Assembly (NCBI GenBank): GCA_007125475.1
Contig: SLDB01000296.1
Span: 1 to 6,386, forward strand
DNA: 6,386 nucleotides
Source of the DNA: Nitriliruptoraceae bacterium
Lineage (GTDB): Bacteria; Actinomycetota; Nitriliruptoria; Nitriliruptorales; Nitriliruptoraceae
Reading direction: 5' to 3'
The notes below the pieces were generated by a model. It saw only the letters and a list, made by a program, of their open reading frames with translations. It was not told where the DNA came from and made no database searches. Made by a program: the position numbers and the translations under genes. Shown here piece after piece: positions 1 through 4,603 of this stretch (position 1 is the stretch's first letter; every line of letters begins with the position of its first letter).

Positions 1-24
1 CCGAGCCGACCGATGCATTCAGGC

Positions 25-741
25 TCACTGCGAGACGATCTGCAGCAGCGCGGCGACGTCGTCGACGTAGGCGCGTCCCTCGCCGCGGTCCAGCGGGCCG
101 AGCCCGCCGCCGGTGTGCGCCAGCAACGGCTCGGGCGCCGGCGGTGACCACAGCACCGCCACCTCGGCGGGGTGTTCGTCGAGGAGCTCGGTCAGCGCCG
201 GCCGGCGGGCGGCGGCCCTGGCGTGCAGTTCCAGCTGGCGGGAGTGCCAGACCAGGCCGTATGTCGGGTGGCCGCCGACGTGCCGGTCGTGCAGCCGACG
301 CGCCCACCGTCGGGTGCACGGGTAGTGGGCGGCCGTGGTGGCCGTCAGCTCCTCGCGTGTCAGACCCAGCCGGTCGAGTGCCTGGTCGCGCAGGTCGACC
401 AGCCGCAGCCCGGCCAGCAGGCGGACCTCGGCTTCGTCCCAGCGGGAGAGCACGACCTGTGGCAGCCGCGGCTCGGGTGGGGCGGCGTCGTGGAACGCCG
501 ACTCCAGCAGGGCGGCGAACGTCGTCCGTGCGACGTAGACGTGGCGGGTGTCGTCGAGGGGGGCGAACCGGGTGTCGCCGACGCCGGGGTTGAGCTCGGT
601 GGGGTCCGGGTGGTCGCGGTGGTGCCCGCGACGCAGCAGCATCCCGGCGGGCCAGGTCACCGTGCGGACACGTCGCAGGCGCGCGCCGGTCGGCTCGGGG
701 ACCGGGCAGTGGGTCGAGCCGCACGGTGGGGCGGTCGTCAC
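25..741 (-). CDS. RES-domain toxin of a type II toxin-antitoxin pair
   Basis: This 238-residue protein looks like a RES-family toxin. Characterised members (for example MbcT of Mycobacterium tuberculosis) deplete cellular NAD+ or ADP-ribosylate a target. The family-defining Arg, Glu and Ser are all visible: Arg near residues 37-38 in GMLLRR, followed by TRFAPLDD (57-64) and VYVA (68-71); Glu80 in AALLESAFHD; and Ser167 in GLVWHSRQ. Length is normal for the family. The start is a GTG. A GCAGGA box lies directly against it and a second one 11 bases upstream, so initiation may be inefficient or depend on coupling to the antitoxin, which ends 18 bp upstream. An antitoxin-then-toxin order is usual for this family. 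The gene looks intact, so activity is expected, though the exact reaction is inferred from the family. A 5-bp inverted repeat (3-7 and 22-26) at the 3' end is too weak to call a terminator. Confidence 0.88.
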   Translation of the reverse strand: MTTAPPCGSTHCPVPEPTGARLRRVRTVTWPAGMLLRRGHHRDHPDPTELNPGVGDTRFAPLDDTRHVYVARTTFAALLESAFHDAAPPEPRLPQVVLSRWDEAEVRLLAGLRLVDLRDQALDRLGLTREELTATTAAHYPCTRRWARRLHDRHVGGHPTYGLVWHSRQLELHARAAARRPALTELLDEHPAEVAVLWSPPAPEPLLAHTGGGLGPLDRGEGRAYVDDVAALLQIVSQ

Positions 742-769
742 TCCTGCGTCATTCCTGCGTCACTCCTGC
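737..769 (-). repeat. Three tandem 11-bp repeats spanning antitoxin stop and toxin start
   Basis: Read on the minus strand, the junction is GCAGGAGTGAC, GCAGGAATGAC, GCAGGAGTGAC. Each copy contains an AGGA box. The first copy holds the antitoxin stop (760-762) and the third holds the toxin GTG (739-741). The middle copy has an ATG (750-752) that opens a 4-codon mini-ORF (M-T-Q-E-stop) whose TGA overlaps the toxin GTG. The mini-ORF is out of frame with the toxin. Gain or loss of one copy would change only the spacing between the cistrons. A role in setting the toxin-to-antitoxin translation ratio is inference. Confidence 0.8.
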
Positions 770-1206
770 AGCATCCCGGCCACGGCGCGGTCGACGGCGT
801 CCGCCCCGCCCGCACGCAGTACCTCGGCGGGGGTGTCGGCGTCGAGCCACGTGTTCGGGGTGACGAACCAGTCCCACACCGCCCAGCCCGACATCCCGGC
901 GTCGACGAGGCGGGCGACGACGTCGCCGACGGCCCGGTCCTCCTCGAACGCGTCGGTGAGCTGGAACGACGGGGTGAGGGTGACGCCGTCGTGGGTGACG
1001 GTGACCATCCGGTGTGCCCGGACCCGGCGGTTCACCCACTGGCGGACCGCGTCGGGGCGCCGTCCGGTGGCGTCGGCGATCATCTCGAAGGTCACCGCAC
1101 CGTGGGACCGCAGCAGCCGGGCGCGGGCCTGGTTGACCAGCCGGGCCTTCTCGACGGCGGCGTGGTCGTAGAGCGGTTCGACGACGGGTGCGGTGAGCGC
1201 CGACAT
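760..1206 (-). CDS. ParS/MbcA/Xre-type antitoxin partner of the RES toxin
   Basis: This 148-residue protein is the likely antitoxin of the RES toxin encoded just downstream. The N-terminal half contains a helix-turn-helix-like stretch at about residues 37-62 (FEMIADATGRRPDAVRQWV), expected to bind its own promoter. The C-terminal part, residues 103-145, carries the toxin-binding DUF2384 signature: GMSGWAVWDWF, then TPNTWLDADTPAEVL and GGADAV. In solved complexes of this family the C-terminal helices block the NAD+ entrance of the RES fold. The start is ATG with GGAG at a spacing of 5-11 bases (ACGGAGCCGGAG before ATG). The stop TGA lies inside the first of three 11-bp repeats that lead into the toxin start. 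Family assignment rests on the C-terminal motif and on the neighbour. The HTH subtype is less certain. Confidence 0.86.
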   Translation of the reverse strand: MSALTAPVVEPLYDHAAVEKARLVNQARARLLRSHGAVTFEMIADATGRRPDAVRQWVNRRVRAHRMVTVTHDGVTLTPSFQLTDAFEEDRAVGDVVARLVDAGMSGWAVWDWFVTPNTWLDADTPAEVLRAGGADAVDRAVAGMLQE

Positions 1207-1245
1207 CTCCGGCTCCGTGGGCTGCGGGGCGATCGATTCATCACG

Positions 1246-1274
1246 AAGGTAGCACGCCCCAATGGACGTGACAG
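1246..1274 (-). promoter_or_regulatory. Candidate promoter of the antitoxin-toxin operon
   Basis: On the minus strand CTGTCA (1269-1274) and TACCTT (1246-1251) are separated by 17 bases, a weak match to -35/-10 elements, about 40 bp before the antitoxin ATG. The -35 lies inside a direct repeat of GTCAC with a 9-bp period (GTCACACCTGTCACGTCC), which could be an operator for autorepression by the antitoxin. Both are pattern matches only. Confidence 0.35.
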
Positions 1275-1315
1275 GTGTGACGCTCGGAGGATCGCGTCGT
1301 GCCGAGGGGGTCGGC

Positions 1316-1363
1316 GGCCGGGGTGGTGACCGCCGCTGGCCGGGGTGGTGGCCGCCGCTGGCC
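1316..1363. repeat. 22-bp tandem repeat, two full copies plus a partial
   Basis: The unit GGCCGGGGTGGTGACCGCCG-CT occurs at 1316-1337 and 1338-1359 with one difference, and its first bases begin again at 1360 before merging into the larger 48-bp repeat to the right. The shared GGGGTGG core suggests both repeats grew by slippage from the same seed. It lies between the antitoxin promoter and the sugar transferase gene. No gene is supported here. Confidence 0.8.
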
Positions 1364-1506
1364 GGGGTGGCGACCCCCGCCGACGACGGTGGCGACCTCG
1401 TGGGTCAGCCCGGGGTGGCGACCCCCGCCGACGACGGTGGCGCGGTCCTCGTGGGTCAGCCCGGGGTGGTGGCCTCGTGGGTCAGCCCGGGGTGGTGTCC
1501 TCGTCG
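1364..1506. repeat. Degenerate minisatellite (48/51/26 bp units) overlapping the 3' end of the sugar transferase gene
   Basis: Successive units start with GGGGTGG at 1364, 1412, 1463 and 1489. The first (48 bp) and second (51 bp) share GCGACCCCCGCCGACGACGG and the ending CTCGTGGGTCAGCCC. The third (26 bp) keeps only the start and that ending. The fourth is a partial copy that forms the last codons of the sugar transferase gene. On the minus strand every unit ends in CCGGGCTGACCC, so the Pro-Gly-stop end of the gene has been copied repeatedly downstream. Plus-strand G-runs are frequent. It lies in the 3' flank of one minus-strand gene and upstream of the toxin-antitoxin operon, so it may influence read-through, but that is inference. 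Confidence 0.85.
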
Positions 1507-2153
1507 ACCTGTCGGGGCCCGCTGTCCGGCTCTTCGTCTTCGGCGTTTCCGCGGAACGGCACGGTGGTGGCGTGGCCGTCCATCGTCACGCCCTTGCGGG
1601 TGATCATCACCAGCAGGGTGCGCAGCAGGACCCGCACGTCGAGGAAGAGGCTGCGGTGGTCGACGTACCAGACGTCCATCGCGAGCTTCTCGGGCCACGA
1701 AGTGTCGTTGCGGCCGTTGACCTGCGCCCAGCCGGTGATCCCCGGCCGTACCTCGTGGCGGCGTGCCTGGGTGGCGTCGTAGCGGTCGAGGTACTCGATG
1801 AGCAGCGGGCGAGGCCCGACCAGCGACATTTCGCCCTTGACGACGTTGACCAGCTCGGGCAGCTCGTCGAGCGAGGTCGAGCGCAGAAATCGGCCGAAGT
1901 CGGTGAGCCGATCTTCGTCGGGCAGCAGCGCCCCGTCGGCGTCGCGGGCATCGGTCATCGTGCGGAACTTGCGCAGCGCGAACGGGCGGCCGTGCAGACC
2001 GGGGCGGTGCTGGACGAACAGCACCGGGCTGCCCAGCTCACGGCGGACCCGCCAGGCCAGCACGCCGAACAGCGGTGCGGTAACCACGAGCCCGATGGTG
2101 GCGAGGACGACGTCGAGGGCCCGTTTGACACGGTCGTAGCTGTGCCCGGTCAT
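1482..2153 (-). CDS. Bacterial sugar transferase (PglC-like polyprenyl-phosphate sugar-1-phosphate transferase)
   Basis: This protein should transfer a sugar-1-phosphate from a nucleotide sugar to undecaprenyl phosphate on the inner face of the membrane, the first step of exopolysaccharide, O-antigen or glycan assembly. From the ATG at 2153 it is 223 residues, the size of the small monotopic PglC class. Visible features in order: an N-terminal hydrophobic re-entrant helix (about 12-35), RPGLHGRPFALRKFRTM (50-66), the catalytic Asp96-Glu97 in TSLDELPEL, GEMSLVGPRPLL (107-118), RPGITGWAQVNGRN (136-149), and WPEKLAMDVWYVDHRSLFLD (153-172). The tail after FRGN (200-203) is acidic and variable. 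A GTG one codon earlier is possible, but GAGGAG sits 6 bases before the ATG, so ATG is preferred. The sugar cannot be told from sequence. The gene is divergent from a YdcF-like gene. Its stop lies in a minisatellite. Confidence 0.93.
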   Translation of the reverse strand: MTGHSYDRVKRALDVVLATIGLVVTAPLFGVLAWRVRRELGSPVLFVQHRPGLHGRPFALRKFRTMTDARDADGALLPDEDRLTDFGRFLRSTSLDELPELVNVVKGEMSLVGPRPLLIEYLDRYDATQARRHEVRPGITGWAQVNGRNDTSWPEKLAMDVWYVDHRSLFLDVRVLLRTLLVMITRKGVTMDGHATTVPFRGNAEDEEPDSGPRQVDEDTTPG

Positions 2154-2266
2154 CACCGACTCCTCGCCGCCGCAGGCGACCGCGCCGACTGGTATGCCAC
2201 GGTAGGTGGTCGTCGCGCCGTCCGCGATGTGGTCGACTCGTCGTCGACACGGAGGGTGCGCCCGGG
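2154..2266. promoter_or_regulatory. Divergent control region between sugar transferase and YdcF-like genes
   Basis: Both divergent genes must be transcribed from here. Each has a clear ribosome-binding site at its edge: GAGGAG (minus strand, 2160-2165) and GGAGGG (plus strand, 2251-2256). A perfect inverted repeat GTCGAC-N5-GTCGAC occupies 2232-2248, just upstream of the plus-strand ribosome-binding site, and an imperfect palindrome TGGTATGCCA lies at 2190-2199. I found no convincing -35/-10 pair in either direction. Confidence 0.4.
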
Positions 2267-2788
2267 ATGGTGTGGCGGATCGCGATTGGGGTAGTGCTGA
2301 CCTTCGCCGGCCTCGTCGTCGTGTTGACCGTCGGCCTCTGGCCCCGGGACGACACCCCGGTCGATCCGGACGCGGTGGTGGTCCTCGGCGGTGCCGGCAG
2401 TGAGCGGACCGAGCTCGGTATCGAGCTGCGCGAACGCTACGACGCGATCCTGGTGCTCTCCTCCTCCGCCCAGTCGTTCGGTGAGGATCGGGGGGTCGAG
2501 TGCGGGCGGGATGCGCTGTGCATCGATCCGGATCCCGAGACCACCATCGGCGAGGCCCGCATGGTGGCGAGGCTCGCCGACGACGAGGGCTGGGACCACG
2601 TGACGGTCGCCACCGCCCGGTTCCACTCCAGCCGGGCGCGGGTGCTGTTCCGCCAGTGCCTGGGCGATCGCGTCACCGTGGTCGGCGCGCCGAAACCGGA
2701 CGGGCCGGTGGGCGTGGACCGCTACGTGCGCGAGGCGGCCGCGACCCTGGTGGGCATGACCACCCACCGGGCGTGCTGGTGGCGGTGA
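2267..2788 (+). CDS. Membrane-anchored DUF218/YdcF-like protein
   Basis: This 173-residue protein belongs to the DUF218 (YdcF/SanA/ElyC-like) family. Members are linked to envelope integrity and polyprenyl-phosphate or peptidoglycan metabolism, but the reaction is generally not established. One N-terminal membrane helix spans about residues 4-24, after which the domain is probably extracytoplasmic. Family motifs are present: DAVVVLGG (35-42), the Glu/Thr-rich ETTIGEA (91-97), and VTVATARFHSSRARVLF (112-128). Two Cys pairs (79/85 and 131/170) are compatible with disulphides outside the cell. The start ATG follows GGAGGG at a spacing of 10; the GTG immediately after it is an alternative. Being divergent from a lipid-linked sugar transferase suggests a shared envelope-glycan role, which is inference. 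The gene is complete and of usual length for a minimal DUF218 protein. Confidence 0.85.
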   Translation: MVWRIAIGVVLTFAGLVVVLTVGLWPRDDTPVDPDAVVVLGGAGSERTELGIELRERYDAILVLSSSAQSFGEDRGVECGRDALCIDPDPETTIGEARMVARLADDEGWDHVTVATARFHSSRARVLFRQCLGDRVTVVGAPKPDGPVGVDRYVREAAATLVGMTTHRACWWR

Positions 2789-2793
2789 GCTCT

Positions 2794-2813
2794 CCGCGGG
2801 TCGGCCCGTGCGG
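2794..2813 (+). terminator. Candidate hairpin terminator after the YdcF-like gene
   Basis: CCGC-GGG-TCGG-CCC-GT-GCGG forms a seven-pair stem with a 2-base bulge and a TCGG loop, beginning 5 bp after the stop codon. No T-run follows, as is common for high-GC actinobacterial hairpins, so termination is plausible but unproven. Confidence 0.4.
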
Positions 2814-3133
2814 GTCGGTTCGTGATGGATCCGCGTTGCCTGGCCGTGCCCTCGAGGCCATGCCTGCCCTGTCACGCACAGGCGCTACGACACCCCGACA
2901 ACGCGGCGGTAGTTGCCATATTCGGACATTGCCGATGCCGCCGTCGTCGTGGCAGGGCGACACGCCCTAGGGGTTCAGCAAGGAGGCCGCAGGCACGGCG
3001 CGACCACGGTGACGGCGCGTCCAGCTCGTATGCCGTCGTGTCTCCCGTGTCGCACCCATGGGCAAACATGAGCTGCTCGCGCGACCAAGCGCGCAGCCAC
3101 GTCGAAGGACTGCGATCGACAAGCGAGGACCAC
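2814..3133. other. Intergenic stretch upstream of the DUF4258 gene
   Basis: I see no gene here. It contains a small hairpin AGGGCG-ACA-CGCCCT (2954-2968) and a TTGCCA box (2913-2918) in the most AT-rich patch of the area (around 2911-2930), without a convincing partner -10. A promoter for the DUF4258/zinc-finger pair should be in this stretch. The frame of the DUF4258 gene stays open upstream, but the extension resembles nothing and its ATG at 3068 lacks a ribosome-binding site. Confidence 0.5.
3072..3097 (+). promoter_or_regulatory. Hairpin upstream of the DUF4258 gene start
   Basis: GCTGC-TC-GCGC (3072-3082) pairs with GCGC-GCAGC (3089-3097): nine base pairs, a two-base bulge and a GACCAA loop, ending 36 bases before the GTG start. 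It could be an RNA leader structure or, as DNA, an operator. The function is unknown. Confidence 0.35.
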
Positions 3134-3418
3134 GTGGCGGCGTACCGCATCACGCTCCATGCCCATCGCAAGGCCCGGGCGTTCGGTCTCACGATCGAAC
3201 AGGTCCGCGAGATCATCGACCGCCATGACGTCTGTGAGACGATGCCGAACCCAACCGATGGCCGCATCGGCAAGCGCCTGTACGGTCGTGTCGGAGCTCG
3301 CGAGTTCCACATCATCCTGGTGGTCAACCCCGGCGACACCCTCCACACTGTCACCACCGTGTACGAGGTGGACCGCAAGGACTTTCCGGACGGCCGAACG
3401 AGACGGAGGAAGCGATGA
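3134..3418 (+). CDS. DUF4258-domain protein, likely toxin of a type II toxin-antitoxin pair
   Basis: This 94-residue basic protein resembles DUF4258 proteins, small RelE-like putative toxins often found beside YgiT-type zinc-finger partners. The domain starts at once with YRITLHAHRKAR (4-15), followed by a helix (LTIEQVREII, 19-28), a central KRLYGRV strand (48-54) and the closing strands FHIILVVN (58-65) and HTVTTVYE (71-78). The C-terminus is Arg/Lys-rich (RTRRRKR). The GTG start is chosen because GCGAGGA lies 4 bases upstream and the domain begins three residues in. An in-frame ATG at 3068 would add 22 residues but has no ribosome-binding site. The stop overlaps the next gene in ATGA, so the two are translationally coupled. 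The basic tail is encoded by the same bases that supply the partner's GGAGG. No catalytic residues can be assigned, and toxicity is inferred from the family and partner. Confidence 0.8.
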   Translation: MAAYRITLHAHRKARAFGLTIEQVREIIDRHDVCETMPNPTDGRIGKRLYGRVGAREFHIILVVNPGDTLHTVTTVYEVDRKDFPDGRTRRRKR

Positions 3419-3681
3419 ACGAGCAGCGACCTCAGTGCGCCGTCTGCAACCTTGGCGGCCACCTCATTGACGAGTTCATCACCGAGACCGATGACACCCG
3501 GACGGTGATCGTCGTTGTTCGCCGTGTTCCTGCACTGGTCTGCGACCGGTGCGGGACGACCACGGTCACCGACGAAGTTGCCGGGGAACTCGCGCGGATC
3601 ACTGATGCCCAGCAGGGCGGCGCGGTCTCGGGCACGGTCGTGGTCGACTTCGACCCGCGGCAGATCGCAGCCGCGGGGTAG
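3415..3681 (+). CDS. YgiT-type zinc-finger protein, likely cognate antitoxin
   Basis: This 88-residue protein has the YgiT-type zinc finger known from the N-terminal half of MqsA antitoxins: Cys8-x2-Cys11 and Cys43-x2-Cys46 (CAVC and CDRCG), separated by a beta-rich linker (RTVIVVVRRVPALV). The helix TVTDEVAGELARI (residues 50-62) follows. Unlike MqsA there is no C-terminal Xre/HTH domain; the remainder (TVVVDFDP onward) is too short to bind DNA in the usual way. Proteins of this size next to DUF4258 genes are common and probably bind and silence the partner. The ATG overlaps the upstream stop by 4 bp, with GGAGG 5 bases before it. The toxin-first order is the reverse of most type II pairs. 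Zinc binding is a firm inference; the antitoxin role is moderately sure. Confidence 0.82.
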   Translation: MNEQRPQCAVCNLGGHLIDEFITETDDTRTVIVVVRRVPALVCDRCGTTTVTDEVAGELARITDAQQGGAVSGTVVVDFDPRQIAAAG

Positions 3682-3693
3682 CCCCGAACGGGG
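3674..3693 (+). terminator. Two mutually exclusive hairpins at the end of the zinc-finger gene
   Basis: CGGGG-TAG-CCCCG (3674-3686) has the stop codon as its loop. CCCCG-AA-CGGGG (3682-3693) shares the CCCCG arm, so only one can form at a time. The second can be lengthened by A-U and G-U pairs to about 3680-3695. A ribosome terminating at TAG would cover the first arm and favour the second hairpin, so termination may depend on translation. There is no T-run. Confidence 0.4.
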
Positions 3694-3896
3694 TTGACTC
3701 TCCCGAGTGTCGCGCACGTTGGGAGCGCCCGATCGAGGCGCAACGGCCGTGGGGGGTGACGTCGTTGCGGCGGTTGGCGCTCGACGTGAGGGCCGGTTGT
3801 CACGCAGTCCGTCACGTTGACGAACGCTCGTTGTCTCGGCCTGTTCTACGACGGCGCGGTCGGGGATCGCGCTCCTGCGCGTGCGCCAGTAGCCGA

Positions 3897-4138
3897 TCAC
3901 CCCGTGAGACGGAGGAGCGCGTCCGGTGTCAAGGCGGGCCGCCGAGAAACCCCGACGAGCTCCCCGCAGATCAACGACGCAACCGATCGGGGCCGGTCGC
4001 TCGCGGTGTCGTAGAACTCGACGGCATCAGCCAGCGGGGCCATCACGGCCACGTGCGTCCAGTGCCGCCGGTGACGTCGCGGATCCTGTCCTCAGGGACC
4101 GCGTGGCCGCCTGTTCCGACCGGGCACGCGACACGCTG
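3897..4138 (-). pseudogene. Frameshifted C-terminal remnant of a zeta-toxin/AAA kinase-like gene
   Basis: Two adjoining minus-strand frames together match the C-terminal part of zeta-toxin-family kinases (P-loop proteins that phosphorylate UDP-N-acetyl sugars or related substrates). The first frame (4138 to 4079) reads QRVACPVGTGGHAVPEDRIR; GGHxVPEDxIR is a family hallmark. The second frame (4076 to 3897) continues with RHRRHWTHVAVMAPLADAVE, then FYDTASDRPRSVASLICGEL and VGVSRRPALTPDALLRL before a TGA. It resembles the usual RY-RR-W, AD-x-YDN-x-GPR and G-x-VVG-x-P-W-TP-x-L pattern. Joining them requires one extra base at about 4077-4078, so a single-base deletion explains the break. The N-terminal half with the Walker A motif is not found upstream. 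I read this as a dead fragment. The family call rests on memory of the pattern, not on a search. Confidence 0.6.
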
Positions 4139-4238
4139 CGCGGCCGCGTCGTCACGGCGATGGTCGCGCGAGGCAGGGCTCCGCCCAGGGGGCCAAGGCG
4201 GGCCGCTGTCACGCGTCGATCCTGCTGTGGTCGTGGGT

Positions 4239-4310
4239 GAGCGTGTCGAGCGTGTCGAGCGTGTCGGGGGCGTCGGGGGCGTCGGGGGCGTCGGCGGCGT
4301 CGGCGGCGTC
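4239..4310. repeat. 9-bp minisatellite, eight tandem copies
   Basis: Units are GAGCGTGTC x3 (4239-4265), GGGGGCGTC x3 (4266-4292) and GGCGGCGTC x2 (4293-4310), all ending in GTC. The blocks of identical copies show stepwise expansion after point changes. Since 9 bp is three codons, every frame stays open through it. On the minus strand one frame gives Asp-Thr-Leu and Asp-Ala-Pro triplets. Confidence 0.92.
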
Positions 4311-4547
4311 CGAGGGCTGTTCGAGGCCTGCTCGGCCGGCAACAGCCTCTCGATTGTCCAGCTGAGATGATCCCGGGCGGATCTGGTCGGCTTCGTCGGG
4401 CTCGCCCGTTCACGGCAGTGTGCGGCGCAGTACCCCGCCCGTCCCTGACCACTGGTGGGTCGATCGCGGTGTGTGAGGATGCCGCACCCGCCGGCGTCGC
4501 CGCTGCGGCGCCCGCGGCTGCGGTCCGCCTCCCGGGCGGGGGTGCGA

Positions 4548-4576
4548 GAGGGGCCGGGGAGAGCCCGCGGCCCCTC
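4548..4576 (-). terminator. Strong hairpin downstream of the CHRD gene
   Basis: On the plus strand GAGGGGCCG-GGG (4548-4559), a four-base loop AGAG, then CCC-G-CGGCCCCTC (4564-4576) give a 12-bp stem with one bulged base. It lies 27 bp beyond the CHRD stop codon on the minus strand. It lacks a T-run but is by far the most stable structure nearby and is placed as a terminator should be. The structure is symmetrical enough to stop transcription coming from the left as well. Confidence 0.6.
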
Positions 4577-4603
4577 GTCGGCGGGTAATCGCCTGCCCCC
4601 GGT

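Larger units (their letters stand above)
3694..4547. other. Gene-poor decayed tract
   Basis: Across about 850 bp no intact gene is supported. The tract contains the zeta-like remnant (3897-4138) and the 9-bp minisatellite (4239-4310), described separately. On the minus strand, a 66-codon stretch between stops (4209-4409) has no ATG, GTG or TTG start. It encodes an acidic peptide in which Asp recurs every third residue (DAPDAPDAP, DTLDTLDTL) because of the minisatellite. It may be part of the same dead gene, but this cannot be shown. The remaining sequence (3694-3896 and 4311-4547) shows nothing recognisable. Long open frames here have Arg/Pro-rich translations typical of chance frames in GC-rich DNA. 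Confidence 0.55.

Noticed and set aside
1..27. Terminator after the RES toxin (GAGCC/GGCTC)
   Set aside because: Only a 5-bp stem with a 14-base loop and no T-run; too weak, and the window edge hides the context.
172..1329. 385-codon plus-strand frame opposite the RES operon
   Set aside because: Antisense to two genes with clear family motifs; the translation has no domain and the composition is that of a shadow frame.
1364..1506. Possible CRISPR array or iteron origin
   Set aside because: Repeats are long, directly abutting and of unequal length, with no unique spacers and no replication gene nearby.
1299..2294. 331-codon plus-strand frame through the minisatellite and opposite the sugar transferase
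   Set aside because: The apparent WVSPGW protein repeats only reflect the DNA minisatellite, and the rest is antisense to a clear sugar transferase.
2153..2875. 240-codon minus-strand frame opposite the YdcF-like gene
   Set aside because: The YdcF-like motifs are on the plus strand; the minus translation is low-complexity Arg/Pro/His.
3068..3418. Longer form of the DUF4258 protein from the ATG at 3068
   Set aside because: No ribosome-binding site before this ATG, and the added residues lie outside the domain; the GTG at 3134 has GCGAGGA at good spacing.
3682..3896. Possible tRNA or structured RNA gene
   Set aside because: I looked for an acceptor stem, anticodon arm and T-arm consensus and found none that fit together.
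2872..3900. 342-codon open frame on the minus strand, antisense to the DUF4258/zinc-finger pair
   Set aside because: It covers two well-supported genes on the other strand, its translation is Arg/Ser/Pro-rich with no recognisable domain, and long chance frames are expected in such GC-rich DNA.
4239..4310. Possible CRISPR array
   Set aside because: Units are 9 bp directly adjacent, with no spacers, so this is a minisatellite.
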